Shown here: positions 29,501 to 38,348 of the stretch, piece after piece
How the letters are laid out: each line of letters begins with the position of its first letter
Position numbering within the stretch: position 1 is the first letter of the stretch
Origin: Hymenolepis diminuta
Taxonomy: Eukaryota > Platyhelminthes > Cestoda > Cyclophyllidea > Hymenolepididae
Reading direction: 5' to 3'
Assembly: GCA_900708905.1 (NCBI GenBank)
Contig: CAADRB010000014.1
Span: forward strand, 1,683,447 to 1,747,446
Length of the DNA stretch: 64,000 bases
Notes under the pieces: model-generated
Seen by the model: the letters and a program-made list of their open reading frames with translations, nothing else
What the model was told of the DNA's origin: nothing
Databases searched by the model: none
Program-made: the position numbers and the translations under genes

Positions 29501-32500
29501 AGACAAGGAGAAACGACTAAAGTCTGGCCATGAGGGAGATAACACCGAGTGTCTATAGCTAGAGTCGGTAGACAAATAAAATATTTAAACCACGATAGGC
29601 GAATCCAACTGTGAAGGTAAGGATAAAGGTATGGCCAATAAGAAATCAAAAATGGGGAGGGGGCTCAGTATTGTTTTGTCACTATTAGAACCTTCAGGGG
29701 GTTTGATAGACGACCGATGTATGCTCATCGATATGATCTTTTCAGTTGGTAGTGGTTTGGACAATCATCAAGCTGTTTCAAAACACTAACTCAGGCCATG
29801 GAAACAGCCAATCATAAACAACTCTTGAAAATTTATTCGGAAAGTAAATCTTTAATCAGGCCTTTTAGATGAATACGCTTTAATCCAGTAAAAATCACCT
29901 TTGTTTGTGTTTTTATTCAATCGTATTCAAATTTGCTATCGGACCTTTTTATACTTCCACTCTTCGTGTAATTGGTGAATCGTTTGGAGTCTAGTTTTTT
30001 CTTAATGGTCCTAATTAATTGGTCTTAATCACTTATTGTGCCTTGATTGATGATACTTTTTTTCTAAATCCTCACATCGTGCGACTAATGTTACCCTAAA
30101 ATCCAATCGTGTGATTCATCTTCTGATAAAAAATGTTTGACCGCCCTTAATAACTTATTTGTACAAGTGAGATTTTGCAAAGTGAAAAAATATGTACGCA
30201 GGGGGGGGGGAGGAGGGGGGGAGTGAATTAGGCGTATTAGGAAATTGAACGGTGCAATGGATTATCGATTATTGGTTTTCTACGCTTTCACCTGTATATG
30301 TAAGCCCACTACTGAAGCGATTGTCGTTGGAATTATTGGCTAATAATTTTTTAGATAAGGAAATTTGTTTTTTAAATACAAAACTGTGCCTACGTAATCG
30401 AGTAAAAGTAGAGGTACGTTCAGTAATCTAGAAGTTGATATGTGCACTGATGGCACAACGATTAAAGTTCAAATTTGTCAAGCCAGAGGTCAAAAGGTCG
30501 ATGATTATCTGTGCACATCCGGTAATGTGAATGATTAACCATGATTGTCACTAAGATGGTTGGTAGAATGCGAGTTTCTCATCAAAGCAGCTCCAGGATA
30601 ACCCCCCCCCTTTACTCAAGTTAAGTATTGCCAAAAATTTCTTTATTGGACTAAGATAGTTTTCTAGGAATCGATACTCAGTTTACTTGATCAAAGAGTT
30701 CAAGAATATAGTATTTTATTTACTGTAGGAGAGTGGGTAATGCTGTGTACAAATTCTCGTAACATAAGTCAGCGGTTGATGTCCTTTGTTCTTAAAACCC
30801 TGCCTTAAGATATTTTGGAGTTTTATGCCTACTTATACTATGGCCTTGGGGTGGGTGTTGTTGGGTGAAAAATGACCCTAATCATTGTTGAAGTATGACG
30901 AACTAATATTAGCTACTGTTCCGCTTGAATAAACTCTAGTGATCTCCGCTGTGTTAGACATATCTGCTAGACTCATCTATCTGCTCTTGATTGTAAGAAG
31001 ATGCGAATGAATCGAGGCTAACAACTCAGTTAAATTAAAAGGCGAATTAAGTCTAAATATCGTGAACATGAATTAACTCAGAAACCTAGGGATCAAATCG
31101 CTAAATTTGAATTGTGGAATACTTGAAAGTCTCATGGGAAAGTGGACAATTTAATCCATTCTGAATCAAAATAAAACAAAACTCTATTTACCGATTATTT
31201 GCTTTTACTATACTCTCGTCTCATTTCAATATTGATTGAGGTATTTTGTTATTGCTTATTCTCAATATGGATCGAATATTTCTAGGCTGGTCTAGACCTG
31301 TGTTGGCCACTTCTTTGTGAATAGGCTGTTAAAGCTATTTAGAGGCAATTGTCACTATTCTCTTTTCTATAAGATATCCGAAAGCCTGGAGATCTTGTAT
31401 TCCCCAATCTTATTATCTACCTCCTTTTGCCAACTGAAACTAGTTCGTATTCCTCTACACTACCTTGCCTTTATCTTTTCATATCTCTGACTCATTGTTT
31501 ATAGATGTTCCCCACCCTCTATATTGCCGTTGACCGGCTGATTCTTAGCTGATTCATTCGCTGACTAAGCGTTCTGTCTCCTCCTGTTTGCCAAACTCTA
31601 CGTATGCTTTCCCCTTTTGCTTCTTCAGCTACTCGATACAAAGACGCCGGACAAACAAACAACTCTTCTACACTTCCTTGTGGAAACCGTTGAAGAGAAG
31701 TTTCCGGATTTGGTCAATTTCTATGATGACTTAGATGGTATTACGGCTGCCTCGAGGGGTGAGTTTATTGACGAAAAATATCCTTCAGTCTGCAATTCCT
31801 TAAAGTTTTCAATGCTTATTTTTTGAATAGTAGTGAGGTTTAGATAATTTCGTGAGGCTGGTCCTCACTCTCCTGGTCAGGATTAGTCTATGTGGAAGTC
31901 TTTTCGATTGATATGGCAACTCATACATTCTCTCTCTTGGATTCGCTGGATAGTCTGCATGAAGTATAGTAGGGCCTGAAGATCAGAGCTTATCCCAGCT
32001 GCCATCCACCCGACTTATCACGATCTTCAACACAACAGGATGGTGAGAAGGCAAGATACTGATGAGCACGTTTTATTGAAGAGGATCAGAAACTGCGAGA
32101 ATGGGAGATGAGTTGAGGTGTGACTGCAAATGATAAATGTTTTTAAGGGAAATTGATGAGGAATTTACAGTTCCTGTAAGGAGATTTCTAGCTGGTGAAA
32201 AGGCGTAAGGATAAGCTGGGTTATAAGTACTGGGCCTATAAGAGTGGGACTAATATGAAGTCACAACTTGCACACAGATAAAATAAATGATTGCGTTGGT
32301 TTCAATATCTTGAGTATGGGAGAAGGTGAGTACTCGTTTGAGGAATTTGGACTGTATTCCAATACTTGGTTGAATTTTATAAACAAGATTGGGTGCGCAT
32401 TTTGTTTAATCATTTCTTGGCTGATTTAGTTTTTCGGTTCAGTTTATCATGAATTAAGATTTTATTCTAAATACTCTTCTTCTATAAAAGACCTGAGATA

Positions 32501-35500
32501 TCAATTTCTTTGCTATCCATAATTTGAGTTTTCTCCTTTTCATATCTTCTTGAATTATCAATAAAGACAATTACTGTTCCAAAGATGCAAATGCAAAGAG
32601 TAGAGAGTAGGCAGCAATTATCGAAATTTGAAAGAGAGGGAAGAACGAATTTCTGGAGGGAGAGTGAAAAGAGGAGGCGCAGAACCAGGTGCATGAAAAC
32701 TTAGGTAAATTAGCTGAGCCATCATTAGACGAAGCCGAGTTAAAATTGATGGCCGATTGTTGTAGGTGCACTCAGATCACAGAGAAGCGGAATACACTGA
32801 TTCCACTCGGTTTACACAAGCAGTCGATCGTAAAAATAATATCGTTCGTTCTAGTTGATAAGTTCGTAGAAAAATAGTTTTGAAAAGCTTTGGAGTTCAA
32901 TTCTTCAGACAAATGCTGACACAGAGTTCTGTAAAGAACGTTAAGTTTAATGACTAATTGTGATAACTGTGAAAGAGGAATCTGCGCAACTCACCCTTTA
33001 CAAAAAACTAAGTTGCATAGTTAAGCTGGTAATTTGTAAGTGTCAGTGATTGGTTGGCATCTTCAATTACCACGAAGATACCTTCCTGCCTGTACATTGA
33101 GCATTATTTGTGCCCGTTGTTCTCATAAACTTCAATTAGTCAACTGCTTAATAAGTGAACTGTATACCCCCATATTGGCTAGGCGTTCTATCACTCCTTT
33201 AAATATTCGAGGCTAGGACAGGGGAAGAAAGTGTGACTGACTTGGTCAGAATTTTGAATTACAATAGACAGGTTGCACCAAATGATGCCTTCATTTATGC
33301 ATTACTCTTACCAGAAACTAAGAGTTAAAAGTTTCCTGTTCTTCAATAGAGGAGAAACTAGGAAATGTAAAATAGGAAAAGCGTTTTAGCGCATGCACTC
33401 TTCTGTTTTCAATTGGGTTTAAGTTAATTGGTAGGTTGATACAAAGTTATTTGAAATGAAGGTAGTTTTCTGGGGGTATGATTTAGCGGTGAAGTTTATA
33501 TATTCATATGTTTCCGCTGACAGGACTAAAAAGTTTTACACCTTTTAATCTTGCGGAAATATCCAAACACATAGGGAGTAAAAGTTCACAAAGACGGAGT
33601 ATATGCACATTTTAATTGGGAATCAGAGAGTCAGGAGAATCCTATTGTGCTGAGTTCCAGATTTGTCAGGTTAAATGCCATTTTAAGTTCCTTCAGGCTA
33701 ATTCTTTCCTTTCGTCATCTCACTATTCTTAAAGAAAATTCGGGTGACAGTTTTCATACGATTTTAGAGTCATCCTCTTTTCATCAAATTTTCGTATCAT
33801 TCTTTTACTGGACAAGGGAATCCATCAGTTGAATTTGTGATGATCAATGAAATCGAGAATCCACACACACACGCAAACACAATTTCTCTTTGATTTACTT
33901 TTTTTAGTTATGGTTGATATTCAACAATGCGAGAACTAGAATTCTTTGTAGTGTTCACCGTCTGAATATTGTCTTCTCGCCGAACACCCGTTTATTGGAA
34001 CCATTAGTCCATCCTAATTGACTTGCACTTGGGTAGGTACAATTTTTCCTTAATATGTAAGTCATGACCTCTAACCACACAGATGTAAACTTGATGAAAT
34101 GGTGCATATCATCGTGATATCATTTGCAGGAACTGTATTACAACCTCAATCTAAATACCTTCTTTTGATTCAACAGTACCAATGGAGGCTCTGACTTCTG
34201 ATGTCCAGGCAGTTGTCTCTGGAATGACCGAAGCTGACAAGGAGCTGATTGCCACTGGACCTGGCGCCCCACAACGTCTTGTCAACTTTATCCGTGACCA
34301 GTCACCTCGTGTCAGCGAACTTCAGACCAAAGCTGAGACAGCTCGCAATATTTTCGCCCAAACTACTGAATGGTTCGGTGAAGCTCTGAACAAACCTTCC
34401 CCTGAGACATTTTTCACATGTGTTGTCAAGTTCATTCAACAGTTCAAGGTATGAGGCTGTCCGTGTTGTTATGGTTTACTGAATTTATTCCAGAAAGAAA
34501 TTTCGTATTACTGTCTCTGCCCTTACCATGTTTGTCGTCTAAGAATGAGAGGAGTTAGGGTTAATTAGGGGAAGAATGGCAAATCTCATTCTAATTGCTG
34601 CAATAGGATTATACGCCTTAGGTTGATGTTAGATAAAATCTCTAACGGGCTCATTTTATCGATTATTTTTAGAAAGTACAAACAGAGTTGGAGAAACGGC
34701 GACTTGCCGAACAGGCGATGGCTATGCGTAAACAATCAGAAGGCTCCCTATACAATGGGAAGACATCCTCTTATGTTCCTGGTACTAATGTCAATGCAAC
34801 ACCTTCACGACAACGCAAATCCAAGGATGTGAGTCGCAATTTTTAATCCATCCAAAGAAGCACTCTCGTGATTTTTCAGATTCTTAGTAGACTTTCTACT
34901 TATAAAACACCAGTAGAGATTTAGGTCGAAACAGGTATACGATATCTACCAGTAGTTTAGTTCAAAATATTTGAAAATTGTTTTCCGGTTTCTTGATTTT
35001 CTTTTTCTTCAATGAGGCGTTGCGTACATTTATTCGAAATTACATATATGTGATTTCTCCAAAACAGTGTTCTTATAGAACATCGGATATACAAGACTAA
35101 GAATTATAGGTAGACCACGAAACATCAAAGACACAAGAAAGGAAGCAATCACTTTAGTATAGTGGCTACTACACTCTCCAATTGCATGAGATTGTAGTTG
35201 AGTATGTCTCGGGTTTTAGCTTCTCATTGGTGCGAGATACATCTACGTTAGTTTACTCAGTGGAAGGTGCTTCCCTATCAGATAGCAAAGTTGTTGGGTT
35301 TGTCTGCTTCTAATCCCTTAAAAAAACCACATTCTTGATTGCTTACAATTTAATTATATGTACAAAACATTTGTGTTTGCGTAGTCCGTCGTCAGTAAAC
35401 AAAGTTCCACACTTGTTCATTTTCTGCTGTTCGCCTTCCTAAAGTCATGGTCACTTAAATTATGCTTTAGTTGATGTTAGACTTAAGAATAAGCTCTAAT

Positions 35501-38348
35501 TTCTTTCGAACGTCTGAAAAATCAACGTAATCTTCATCGCTGGTATTAATAATTAGTGAAGATTTAGATGGATATGGCGAAGGTAATGGGGTAATTTTAT
35601 TAGCCAGAATTTCAAACTCACAGAAGTGAAGATATTCAATAGTGAAGGGGAGAGGGAGGTTCAAATACGGCCATACTTTCCTTAAATTTATTGTGGGAAA
35701 GATTGTGAACTCCGATTTTGTGGCAGGTACACAATCTCTCATTCTAAAGTAAGTTGGCGGGTTGCAGTCTACTTTAGTCTCAATCTATTAGTAGTGCAAT
35801 GACATTTAATAACTTTTCCTTGTCATGACTAATAGCACATATATATAGTGATTATTTATTTGTTTTAGTAGTTAATTAATTTGAATTTCCGCATTTATTT
35901 ATCAGGGGGATGATCCAGTGGACTTGCAGGTTTGTTATTTTTGCTGTTTTATTTAATTTCTTTTAACCCCGTACACAGACTGTTGCTCGGTTGGTGTTTA
36001 TTTCACCCCAAGCCTGTGACCTAAAATTCTATTTTGATTAAAAAATTAATAATTCTTGATCTGCATAATATAGCTGCCTAATAAATTGTGATCAATCCTT
36101 TTGTTTGTGTGGGTGTGTACTTTCTCGTAACTTGAATTTTGCTCTGTTAATGATGCTACTGAAATCATATAAGTAGCTATTCATATATTTTGTTCTTACT
36201 TTAGCGAGCTTTGGCTCAGGAGGCCCGACTAGCTAAACGCCGTATCCAAAATCGAACGCGCCAAATCAACGGTGATGGTATGATGGACGAAATCCTAGCA
36301 GGTAAATTATCCATCCTTCCCATATCTATTTACCAGTGTATTTGAAATGGTTGCCTTTAGGAAATGATAATAAGCGCTACTACATTTAAATAAGTAGAAC
36401 TTTCAATTTCATTATTAATCTAGGAATTGAAAATCCCAAACTTTTTGTAAGATCATTTAATTACGAATAACCACTGCATTGGGGTTTTGAATTGCAAATC
36501 AAATGGATTAACACTTAATGTGCTCCTATAACTCACTATTTATTTCGTTTTCTCTTTCACTTCGTGTTATCTGAACAACAATTACAATCGGGTTTGTTTG
36601 TTGCCTGTTGGTGTTCATTTAGAGATGCAAATTTCCTGATTGATGTTTTATTTTGCTGGACGATTTTGGGCTCATTTACTTGTTGCCGTTTATGAATCGA
36701 TCTTATACGAACACTAATTTGTCCCTTTTATTTTCTTTCTCCTTAGTGTAGACTTTACTTTTGTATGCAGGCGTAAACGCTGACCCTCAATTTTTCCATT
36801 TTTGTTGAGAAAATCTTAAATAAATGCTTCCGTTTCTTCGTTGACGTGGGCCATTCGTGTAAGCGGATTGGAATTTTGACAGCGAGAACTAGATATGCTC
36901 TATGCTATTTCGGAAGCGCCAGTGTTGAATTAATCACAACGTACAGGTTCAGAAACTATCACTACTATTAGAGGGTAGAAGGATAATAGACGATATTTAC
37001 ATTTAGAGATAACAGAAAATAGGTGGAAAGTGATACAGTACCTTAAGCCAATAATTTAAATTTCAGCTAAAGCAATTTTTGAATGAGATTTAGTTTAAGT
37101 TAATTGATTAAATCCTTTATATCTTTTTATTTGTTTTAAAATAAGTAGATTAATGTTGTGCTAGGCATTTTTATTGTGTTTTATTTTCAAGCAGTTTGAT
37201 GTTTAATAATTATGTTTTGTTTGATCAAAAAATAACTTTTTGTTCCGCTTCTGATTTGGAGAATTTTTGTTTTCGCTTAATAGTCTGATAAATCAATTTA
37301 CAGTAGTTTTATATCAAGTTCCTTTGTTCAACAAAGATGGTCAGTTAATGTTCCTCTCACAAATACGATTTGTACATTAAGATGTATGGCATTAAATATC
37401 AGTTATCAAATGGAGAGGGGGGTAATAATATGAAGTTTTCTTGAAAAAAGTGGAAATATCTATGGAGCTCGGGTTGTAATTTGAACCACCTTATCTTTCA
37501 TACTTTCGGAGTACTTGAAAAGTTCACTTCCGTTGAAGACTACTTTCTAGAGAATATCGTTTCAGTTGCACTTATTTCGTAAATGGAGATTTGAATTCTA
37601 CTGTAGTTTCGTGGTCACAAATCGGTTCTATTTCATTTAATCCCGGGAAGAATCTAGTATCTGAAATTGTGAAAGTTTAAGAATGGCTGGTTGTGTCACT
37701 TCCCTCTTCATGTCTGTAGCACATTGGGTTTGTATAAGCTGAGATTTATTCATAGTGTTGTTTAGTATTTAGAACTTAAAAGTTAACTAATCTTGTTCCT
37801 GATTTTGGTCTGATTATACATGGTTTTGACATAAGGGTTTATTTTTCTCCTACGAAATGTTTTTATAATTGAAATATGTTTTAATTTCTATATTTGTTCC
37901 CTTTTCCCTATTCCTCCCATTTCTTTCTCTTAACTTAACCCTTCATCCTCTCATTTTGAGGAAGGTTATTGTTTCCTGTTAGTCTTCAGGTAGATCATTA
38001 GTCCTGTGAATGAATACCTGCCTAAATTTGTCGAGCTCCTGAAGTTGTTCTACTGAGAGGAATTAGCATTTCTTAAGTAACTAGTATGTATTGGAATACA
38101 GAATAAAAAAACAGAAATACATAGATTGTGTGTTTGTGATTGATTGTGAGGATGGGGGCAACTTAACACCAACACATTTTGAGCTCCTGTTTTGTTTTAA
38201 GAAGGAGCGGTCTAGAAAATAATTTAATAAGCTTTTTTATTCTACAGCCCTTGGGTCGAAACCTCTCCAGGCAGAAGTCCATCCTCGAAGAAGTCACTTC
38301 AACAACACAAACTCAAGCAACAACAGCTCTACCGACTACTTACCGTGA
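2342..38348 (+). CDS. FMNL: FMNL/Frl-type formin, 3' 13 exons (5' end outside the window)
   Basis: Formin-like proteins nucleate and elongate unbranched actin filaments: FH2 dimers cap the barbed end and FH1 delivers profilin-actin, and the N-terminal DID is held inactive by the C-terminal DAD until a Rho-family GTPase binds. Exons 2342-2528, 4098-4208, 7002-7253, 8231-8597, 15022-15349, 23935-24238, 28822-28971, 31629-31758, 34177-34448, 34673-34828, 35906-35929, 36205-36301 and 38248-38348 all have GT/AG borders and join without a frame break to 825 residues. Visible order: DID/FH3 end (1-99), dimerisation/coiled coil (100-240), FH1 (about 265-305), FH2 (about 306-700), basic tail and DAD-like MMDEILA (about 785-800). 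The formin core reads [24 protein letters not shown] is preferred over DAAM or Diaphanous because of [37 protein letters not shown] and [16 protein letters not shown]. The introns are long (up to 8.6 kb) and full of old transposons. Confidence 0.93.
3190..3260 (+). repeat. Short dispersed repeat, GCCTGGGATGGCT family
   Basis: It shares a core of the form CTAACTGTAGAGCCTGGGATG then GCTAAAACGCC with about 18435-18510, and more weakly with 2655-2705 and 40925-40985. Not classified. Confidence 0.45.
3765..3960 (+). repeat. Dispersed repeat, copy 1 (partner at 7287)
   Basis: The start TTAGGTATCTGATTT followed by CCTAGCTATTCT recurs at about 7287-7480 with gaps and substitutions. Both lie on the plus strand in FMNL introns. 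Class unknown; old by divergence. Confidence 0.5.
4098..4208 (+). CDS. FMNL: FMNL exon: FH3 helix segment
   Basis: Exon of 37 codons, phase 0 at both ends, after a TTTTCCTGTAG acceptor and before GTTAGT. It encodes [19 protein letters not shown] and ends LDDYLQ, directly continuing the preceding exon in the family alignment. Confidence 0.92.
4209..7001 (+). other. FMNL intron, 2.8 kb
   Basis: No exon is recognised. About 6230-6440 is a repeat also present at about 45100-45245. The rest is AT-rich sequence with no recognisable feature. Confidence 0.5.
6230..6440 (+). repeat. Dispersed repeat (partner at 45100)
   Basis: It shares ordered blocks with 45100-45245: CTGAGTA(G/A)AAT, a G/A-rich GGTGAGA..AGAGAG block, and TCTCGATAGTATC. 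The two copies are strongly diverged and in the same orientation. Unclassified. Confidence 0.45.
7002..7253 (+). CDS. FMNL: FMNL exon: dimerisation region and coiled coil
   Basis: 84 codons, phase 0 to phase 0, donor GAG|GTGAGA. It contains [20 protein letters not shown], the conserved link after the FH3 armadillo helices, followed by heptad-rich sequence ([18 protein letters not shown]) that should form the coiled coil before FH1. Confidence 0.92.
7254..8230 (+). other. FMNL intron with dispersed repeat copy 2
   Basis: About 7287-7480 repeats the element at 3765-3960. Nothing else is recognised. Confidence 0.45.
8231..8597 (+). CDS. FMNL: FMNL exon: end of coiled coil and FH1 proline tracts
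   Basis: The exon starts [13 protein letters not shown] (end of the coiled coil). It then encodes FH1, with a run of about 14 prolines near 8450-8495 and a second run of seven near 8523-8545, separated by glycine-rich linkers. Such tracts bind profilin. Only two main polyproline blocks are seen, fewer than in many vertebrate formins. The exon ends in phase 1 at 8597 and the next exon supplies the matching two bases. Confidence 0.92.
9105..9312 (-). repeat. tRNA-derived SINE copy
   Basis: On the minus strand a tRNA-like head (GTGCGGTGGTCAACTATCAC, then a degraded B box and GCCCATCGG) is followed by a tail with AGAATGCGAGTTTCTCAT and AGCAGCTCT, shared with 30565-30600. The ends are approximate. 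Confidence 0.55.
9950..10310 (+). repeat. Dispersed repeat, 360 bp (partner at 37415)
   Basis: It aligns over most of its length with about 37415-37750 in the same orientation. Shared blocks include GGAGCT(G/C)G(A/G)GTTG, the gAAGTTCA block, and ATCTGAAATTG with AAGTTTAA nearby, ending in TATAAGCT. No coding remnant is seen. Probably the 3' end of an old retroelement or a SINE. Confidence 0.5.
10735..10835 (+). repeat. Short dispersed repeat (partner at 19430)
   Basis: It shares CAATAATCAATAAT with the following AGTGTA and a TTTC(G/T)CTCA end with about 19430-19565. Unclassified. Confidence 0.4.
14726..14968 (-). pseudogene. Possible Gypsy gag zinc-knuckle remnant
   Basis: An 80-residue open stretch contains [17 protein letters not shown] and [19 protein letters not shown]. 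This resembles the linker around a retroviral-type CCHC knuckle in flatworm-style Gypsy elements, but several expected cysteines are replaced. It may equally be chance. No flanking protease or RT is seen next to it. Confidence 0.3.
15022..15349 (+). CDS. FMNL: FMNL exon: start of FH2 (lasso and linker)
   Basis: Acceptor TTTTCCTTGTAG. The peptide includes [14 protein letters not shown], with the conserved lasso tryptophan, and [19 protein letters not shown], typical of the FMNL FH2 start. A polar, less conserved stretch ([16 protein letters not shown], near 15220-15260) makes up the linker. The donor AG|GTGAGA leaves phase 2, matched by the exon at 23935. Confidence 0.92.
16471..17776 (-). mobile_element. 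Mariner-superfamily element, TIRs kept, transposase dead
   Basis: The ends are inverted repeats: the left end (16471-16499) starts CAGGGTGCGTAAGGCATCTG and the right end (17748-17776), read in reverse, starts CAGGGTGCGAAAGGTATCTG. About 24 of 29 positions match. Both ends are flanked by TATA, fitting the TA target duplication of this superfamily. The length of 1.3 kb is normal for a mariner. It sits in an FMNL intron, antisense to the gene. Confidence 0.88.
16604..17684 (-). pseudogene. Mariner-like transposase pseudogene
   Basis: Starting at ATG 17684, the first 80 residues hold the helix-turn-helix region ([20 protein letters not shown]). Fragments in changing frames follow: [44 protein letters not shown], then [10 protein letters not shown] with the second catalytic Asp but a TAA just before it. 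[16 protein letters not shown] lies near 16770-16825. The last open part ends [16 protein letters not shown]. Several stops and frameshifts rule out an active enzyme. Confidence 0.85.
18435..18510 (+). repeat. Short dispersed repeat, GCCTGGGATGGCT family
   Basis: AAAGCCTGGGATGGCTGAAA with a following CCATCCCTAG(T) and CGCTTAGCTAT matches 3190-3260 and weaker copies at 2655 and 40925. Confidence 0.45.
20745..20880 (+). repeat. tRNA-derived SINE copy with intact B box
   Basis: GCGCAGTGGTTGACG (A-box-like) and GGGTTCGATTCCC (B box) are spaced as in a tRNA. A tail with CAACC...TGGTTATGTCTGACTA and GGTAGAATTCCAGTC follows. The same head and tail order is seen on the minus strand at 41425-41635. 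It is not called a tRNA gene because no complementary acceptor stem is evident. Confidence 0.65.
21669..23230 (-). pseudogene. Decayed gene for a K/P-rich protein with repeated Cys motif
   Basis: Read on the minus strand it has acidic and Pro/Thr-rich segments plus a short motif. One copy is [20 protein letters not shown] with a Cys soon after (about 22585-22660). A second is [15 protein letters not shown] (about 22420-22465). A degraded third is [13 protein letters not shown] (about 23005-23045). A C-terminal half-copy, [14 protein letters not shown], lies just before a stop at 21669. Between them lies [22 protein letters not shown] sequence. The frame is broken by an in-frame TAA at about 22275, a one-base shift in a T run near 22005-22015, further shifts near 21910 and 21740-21840, and stops near 22820 and 23000. 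It lies antisense in an FMNL intron. The C-terminal motif matches the genes at 61631 and 63858. No known family is recognised. Sequencing error at homopolymers could explain some breaks but not all. Confidence 0.6.
23935..24238 (+). CDS. FMNL: FMNL exon: FH2 knob and coiled-coil helices
   Basis: It follows an 8.6-kb intron. The split codon AG|A gives Arg, then [14 protein letters not shown], at the place where other formins have the conserved R-x-x-N-(I/L)-x-I helix. The Asn is replaced here but the following Ile is kept. Later [20 protein letters not shown] matches the FH2 segment beginning EDRF in relatives. The exon ends SLLP at GTAAGT. Confidence 0.9.
24239..28821 (+). other. FMNL intron, 4.6 kb
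   Basis: It contains an LTR-like repeat copy (about 27190-27515). The part 25930-26300 has two CCAAGCGTGTT occurrences but no clear element. No exon is seen. Confidence 0.5.
27190..27515 (+). repeat. LTR-like dispersed repeat, copy 1
   Basis: It aligns with about 62995-63285 over its whole length, and in part with 47100-47310. Shared blocks are CTTGTCATTTAT, a C/T-rich CCCTCAT...CTCTT block, TTT(G/A)ATACATTTTGG-type sequence, GTGTTCTACT-type sequence and TAGCTTCTAC. The end, AATTTGGTGGCTCTGTGAGC, could be an LTR edge followed by a TGG-starting primer-binding site. That reading is inference. Confidence 0.5.
28822..28971 (+). CDS. FMNL: FMNL exon: FH2 GNYMN signature
   Basis: 50 codons, phase 0 to 0, with TTTGCAG acceptor and GTAAGT donor. 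It contains [20 protein letters not shown], the most conserved formin FH2 signature, and the FMNL-type follow-on [10 protein letters not shown]. Confidence 0.95.
30201..30223 (+). repeat. Poly-G tract
   Basis: Two runs of G (ten and seven) are separated by AGGA. Such tracts can form G-quadruplexes and are prone to length errors in assembly. Confidence 0.8.
30435..30612 (+). repeat. SINE copy (degraded head, clear tail)
   Basis: The tail GGTTGGTAGAATGCGAGTTT with CTCATCAAAGCAGCTCC matches 9110-9160 on the minus strand. It ends in a C run (CCCCCCCCC), as does the copy near 9165. The tRNA-like head is weak. Confidence 0.5.
31629..31758 (+). CDS. FMNL: FMNL exon: FH2 post helices
   Basis: It begins [20 protein letters not shown], diagnostic of FMNL (vertebrate LLDTKSTDRK type), and ends in phase 1 before GTGAGT. 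The next exon at 34177 supplies the other two codon bases. Confidence 0.93.
31759..34176 (+). other. FMNL intron, 2.4 kb
   Basis: I see nothing definite. An open stretch near 32640-32770 (plus) encodes acidic sequence but has no family match and was not accepted. Confidence 0.4.
34177..34448 (+). CDS. FMNL: FMNL exon: C-terminal FH2 helices
   Basis: After a CAACAG acceptor the peptide [17 protein letters not shown] begins the last FH2 helices. [20 protein letters not shown] corresponds to the family's YFGE...TTPxxFF segment, which closes the FH2 post. Ends KFIQQFK at GTATGA. Confidence 0.93.
34673..34828 (+). CDS. FMNL: FMNL exon: basic helical tail
   Basis: 52 codons, phase 0. [20 protein letters not shown] continues the charged helix after FH2. 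The remainder ([20 protein letters not shown]) is polar and probably disordered. Donor GAT|GTGAGT. Confidence 0.9.
34829..36204 (+). other. FMNL introns around the microexon
   Basis: Apart from the 24-nt exon at 35906, a 91-codon minus-strand open frame (35467-35742) starts just after a TACTTTAG acceptor-like site. It has no recognised family and may be chance. Confidence 0.35.
35906..35929 (+). CDS. FMNL: FMNL 24-nt microexon
   Basis: A 24-base exon (GDDPVDLQ) between TTTATTTATCAG and GTTTGT, phase 0 on both sides, so it can be skipped without breaking frame. The splice borders are good and the peptide is acidic and polar. It may be alternatively spliced. No cDNA evidence is available here. 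Confidence 0.65.
36205..36301 (+). CDS. FMNL: FMNL exon: DAD-like autoregulatory motif
   Basis: It encodes a basic stretch ([14 protein letters not shown]) and then [10 protein letters not shown]. The MMDEIL core matches the diaphanous autoregulatory domain (M-D-x-L-L), which binds the N-terminal DID. It ends in phase 1, and the final exon completes the alanine codon. Confidence 0.9.
37415..37750 (+). repeat. Dispersed repeat, copy 2 (partner at 9950)
   Basis: Diverged second copy in the same orientation. Conserved stretches include TATCTGAAATTGTGAAAGTT and TTTGTATAAGCTGAGATTT. Confidence 0.5.
37885..38060 (+). repeat. Dispersed repeat (partner at 63300)
   Basis: Blocks CCTCTCATTT(T)G, then AGGTTATTGT(T)TCC, AGATCATTAGT and CCTGCCTAAATTTG are mirrored in order at 63300-63480, where the block follows directly on the LTR-like repeat. 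Confidence 0.45.
38248..38348 (+). CDS. FMNL: FMNL last exon and stop
   Basis: After TTTTTATTCTACAG the peptide [18 protein letters not shown] completes the DAD and its flanking basic residues (HPRR). A short Asn/Ser-rich end ([15 protein letters not shown]) and TGA at 38346-38348 follow. Confidence 0.88.

Larger units (their letters stand above)
28972..31628 (+). other. FMNL intron, 2.7 kb
   Basis: It holds a SINE copy at 30435-30612 and a G-rich tract at about 30201-30223. Nothing else is recognised. Confidence 0.5.
36302..38247 (+). other. FMNL last intron with two repeats
   Basis: It contains the second copy of the 360-bp repeat (37415-37750) and a repeat at about 37885-38060 that matches 63300-63480. 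No exon is visible. Confidence 0.5.

Noticed and set aside
32571..32880. Open frames on both strands in an FMNL intron
   Set aside because: No splice context or family; adjacent formin exons already join in phase.
35467..35742. 91-codon minus-strand frame near the microexon
   Set aside because: Possible acceptor at its start but no partner exon, no family, intronic and antisense; kept only as a note in the intron entry.
2342..38348. Assignment of the formin to DAAM or Diaphanous
   Set aside because: The segments [30 protein letters not shown] and [16 protein letters not shown] fit FMNL best; only the DAD core resembles Dia/DAAM.
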